DNA of 64,000 nt from Pseudoduganella flava (GTDB lineage: Bacteria; Pseudomonadota; Gammaproteobacteria; Burkholderiales; Burkholderiaceae_D), in the NCBI RefSeq assembly GCF_007830495.1, contig NZ_VLKW01000005.1, forward strand, positions 62,001-126,000, read 5' to 3'. A program made the translations under genes and the position numbers. Below the pieces are notes generated by a model. That model worked only from the letters and a program-made list of their open reading frames with translations. It searched no databases and was not told the origin of the DNA. Below are positions 63,721-64,000 of the stretch, piece after piece (the first letter of the stretch is position 1; every line of letters begins with the position of its first letter).

Positions 63721-64000
63721 CCGAGGTAGGCGAGCAGCGCATCGCGCTCGGCCTTCGACAGGTTGGCGAAGCGCTCGCGGGAACGCTGGGCTTCGCCGCC
63801 GTGCCACATGATCGCCTCGGTCAGGTTGCGCGCGCGGCCGTCATGCAGATATCCCGCCTGCAGCCCCTTGCCCAGCACCTTTTCCGTGTAGCCGATGCCC
63901 CACAGCGGCGCCGTGCGCCACATGGTGCCGCTGGCCTGGCCTTCCTTCAGCCCATCGGCCAGATCGGCGCCCATGTCGTGCAGCAGCAGGTCCGTATGCG
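63711..64000 (-). CDS. Partial DUF1111 di-haem oxidoreductase, C-terminus
   Basis: The last 96 codons of a gene that enters from the right edge. HTDLLLHDMGADLADG, then TMWRTAPLWGIGYTEKVLG, then YLHDGRARNLTEAIMWHGGEA and the terminal LSKAERDALLAYLGSL match the end of the DUF1111 family, periplasmic c-type cytochrome proteins related to di-haem peroxidases. The haem-binding CxxCH motifs would lie beyond the window. It converges on the TonB-dependent receptor. Confidence 0.85.
   Translation of the reverse strand, partial: HTDLLLHDMGADLADGLKEGQASGTMWRTAPLWGIGYTEKVLGKGLQAGYLHDGRARNLTEAIMWHGGEAQRSRERFANLSKAERDALLAYLGSL

Overview
The window is high-GC, densely packed bacterial chromosome. It contains no rRNA, tRNA, insertion sequence, prophage or CRISPR array that I can see. 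Gene content and order suggest a betaproteobacterium of the Burkholderiales, most likely the Massilia/Pseudoduganella/Telluria group of Oxalobacteraceae. Supporting signs are a second, solitary fusA, the mltG-tmk-holB-pilZ-tatD block, the Sel1/GGDEF/EAL-rich content, secreted proteases, a large carbohydrate-type TonB-dependent receptor, and intergenic palindromes built around GGTGCC-n-GGCACC. The taxonomic call is an inference; no marker gene settles it.

Layout. 1-5.5 kb: a Q-rich partial gene, a YegD-type Hsp70, a DEDDh exonuclease, a Sel1-repeat protein and an EAL-CBS-GGDEF protein. 5.6-11.6 kb: prolyl oligopeptidase, a serralysin-like M10 protease, a PAS-diguanylate cyclase and a broken histidine kinase gene that has lost its phosphoacceptor domain. 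11.7-18.1 kb: queE-queD-tadA (tRNA wobble-base modification), ldcA, the ABC-F protein ybiT, and nadA-nadC. 18.1-30.5 kb: acetyltransferases, a metabolite:H+ symporter with a large periplasmic insertion, small redox enzymes, a Tat-exported epoxide-hydrolase-like enzyme, a VWA lipoprotein, and a LysR-controlled oxidoreductase/nitroreductase group. 30.7-38.2 kb: the ygfZ-DUF4936-NRDE operon diverging from mltG-tmk-holB-pilZ-GNAT-tatD-ankyrin. 38.2-50.2 kb: clustered palindromic repeats, a PRMT-like methyltransferase, outer-membrane phospholipase A, fusA2, a PAS/GAF/EAL protein, an M48 lipoprotein protease, and an M35 peptidyl-Lys-type protease next to a free-standing relative of its own N-terminal domain. 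50.4-57.1 kb: a tight five-gene cluster, usp - PRPP synthetase-like - phosphoketolase-like - beta-CASP nuclease - AMP phosphorylase-like. 57.2-64 kb: rlhA, a TetR/YciI pair with a readable operator, a TonB-dependent receptor behind a LacI-type palindrome, and the 3' end of a DUF1111 di-haem protein.

The most interesting candidate system is the 50.4-57.1 kb cluster. A CPSF-like RNase, an NMP phosphorylase, an archaeal-type PRPP synthetase homologue and a phosphoketolase-fold TPP enzyme with an altered active site could together take RNA-derived nucleotides to ribose phosphates and then C2/C3 units. The second candidate is the PRMT-like methyltransferase at 38.5 kb, which keeps the double-Glu spacing of eukaryotic arginine methyltransferases.
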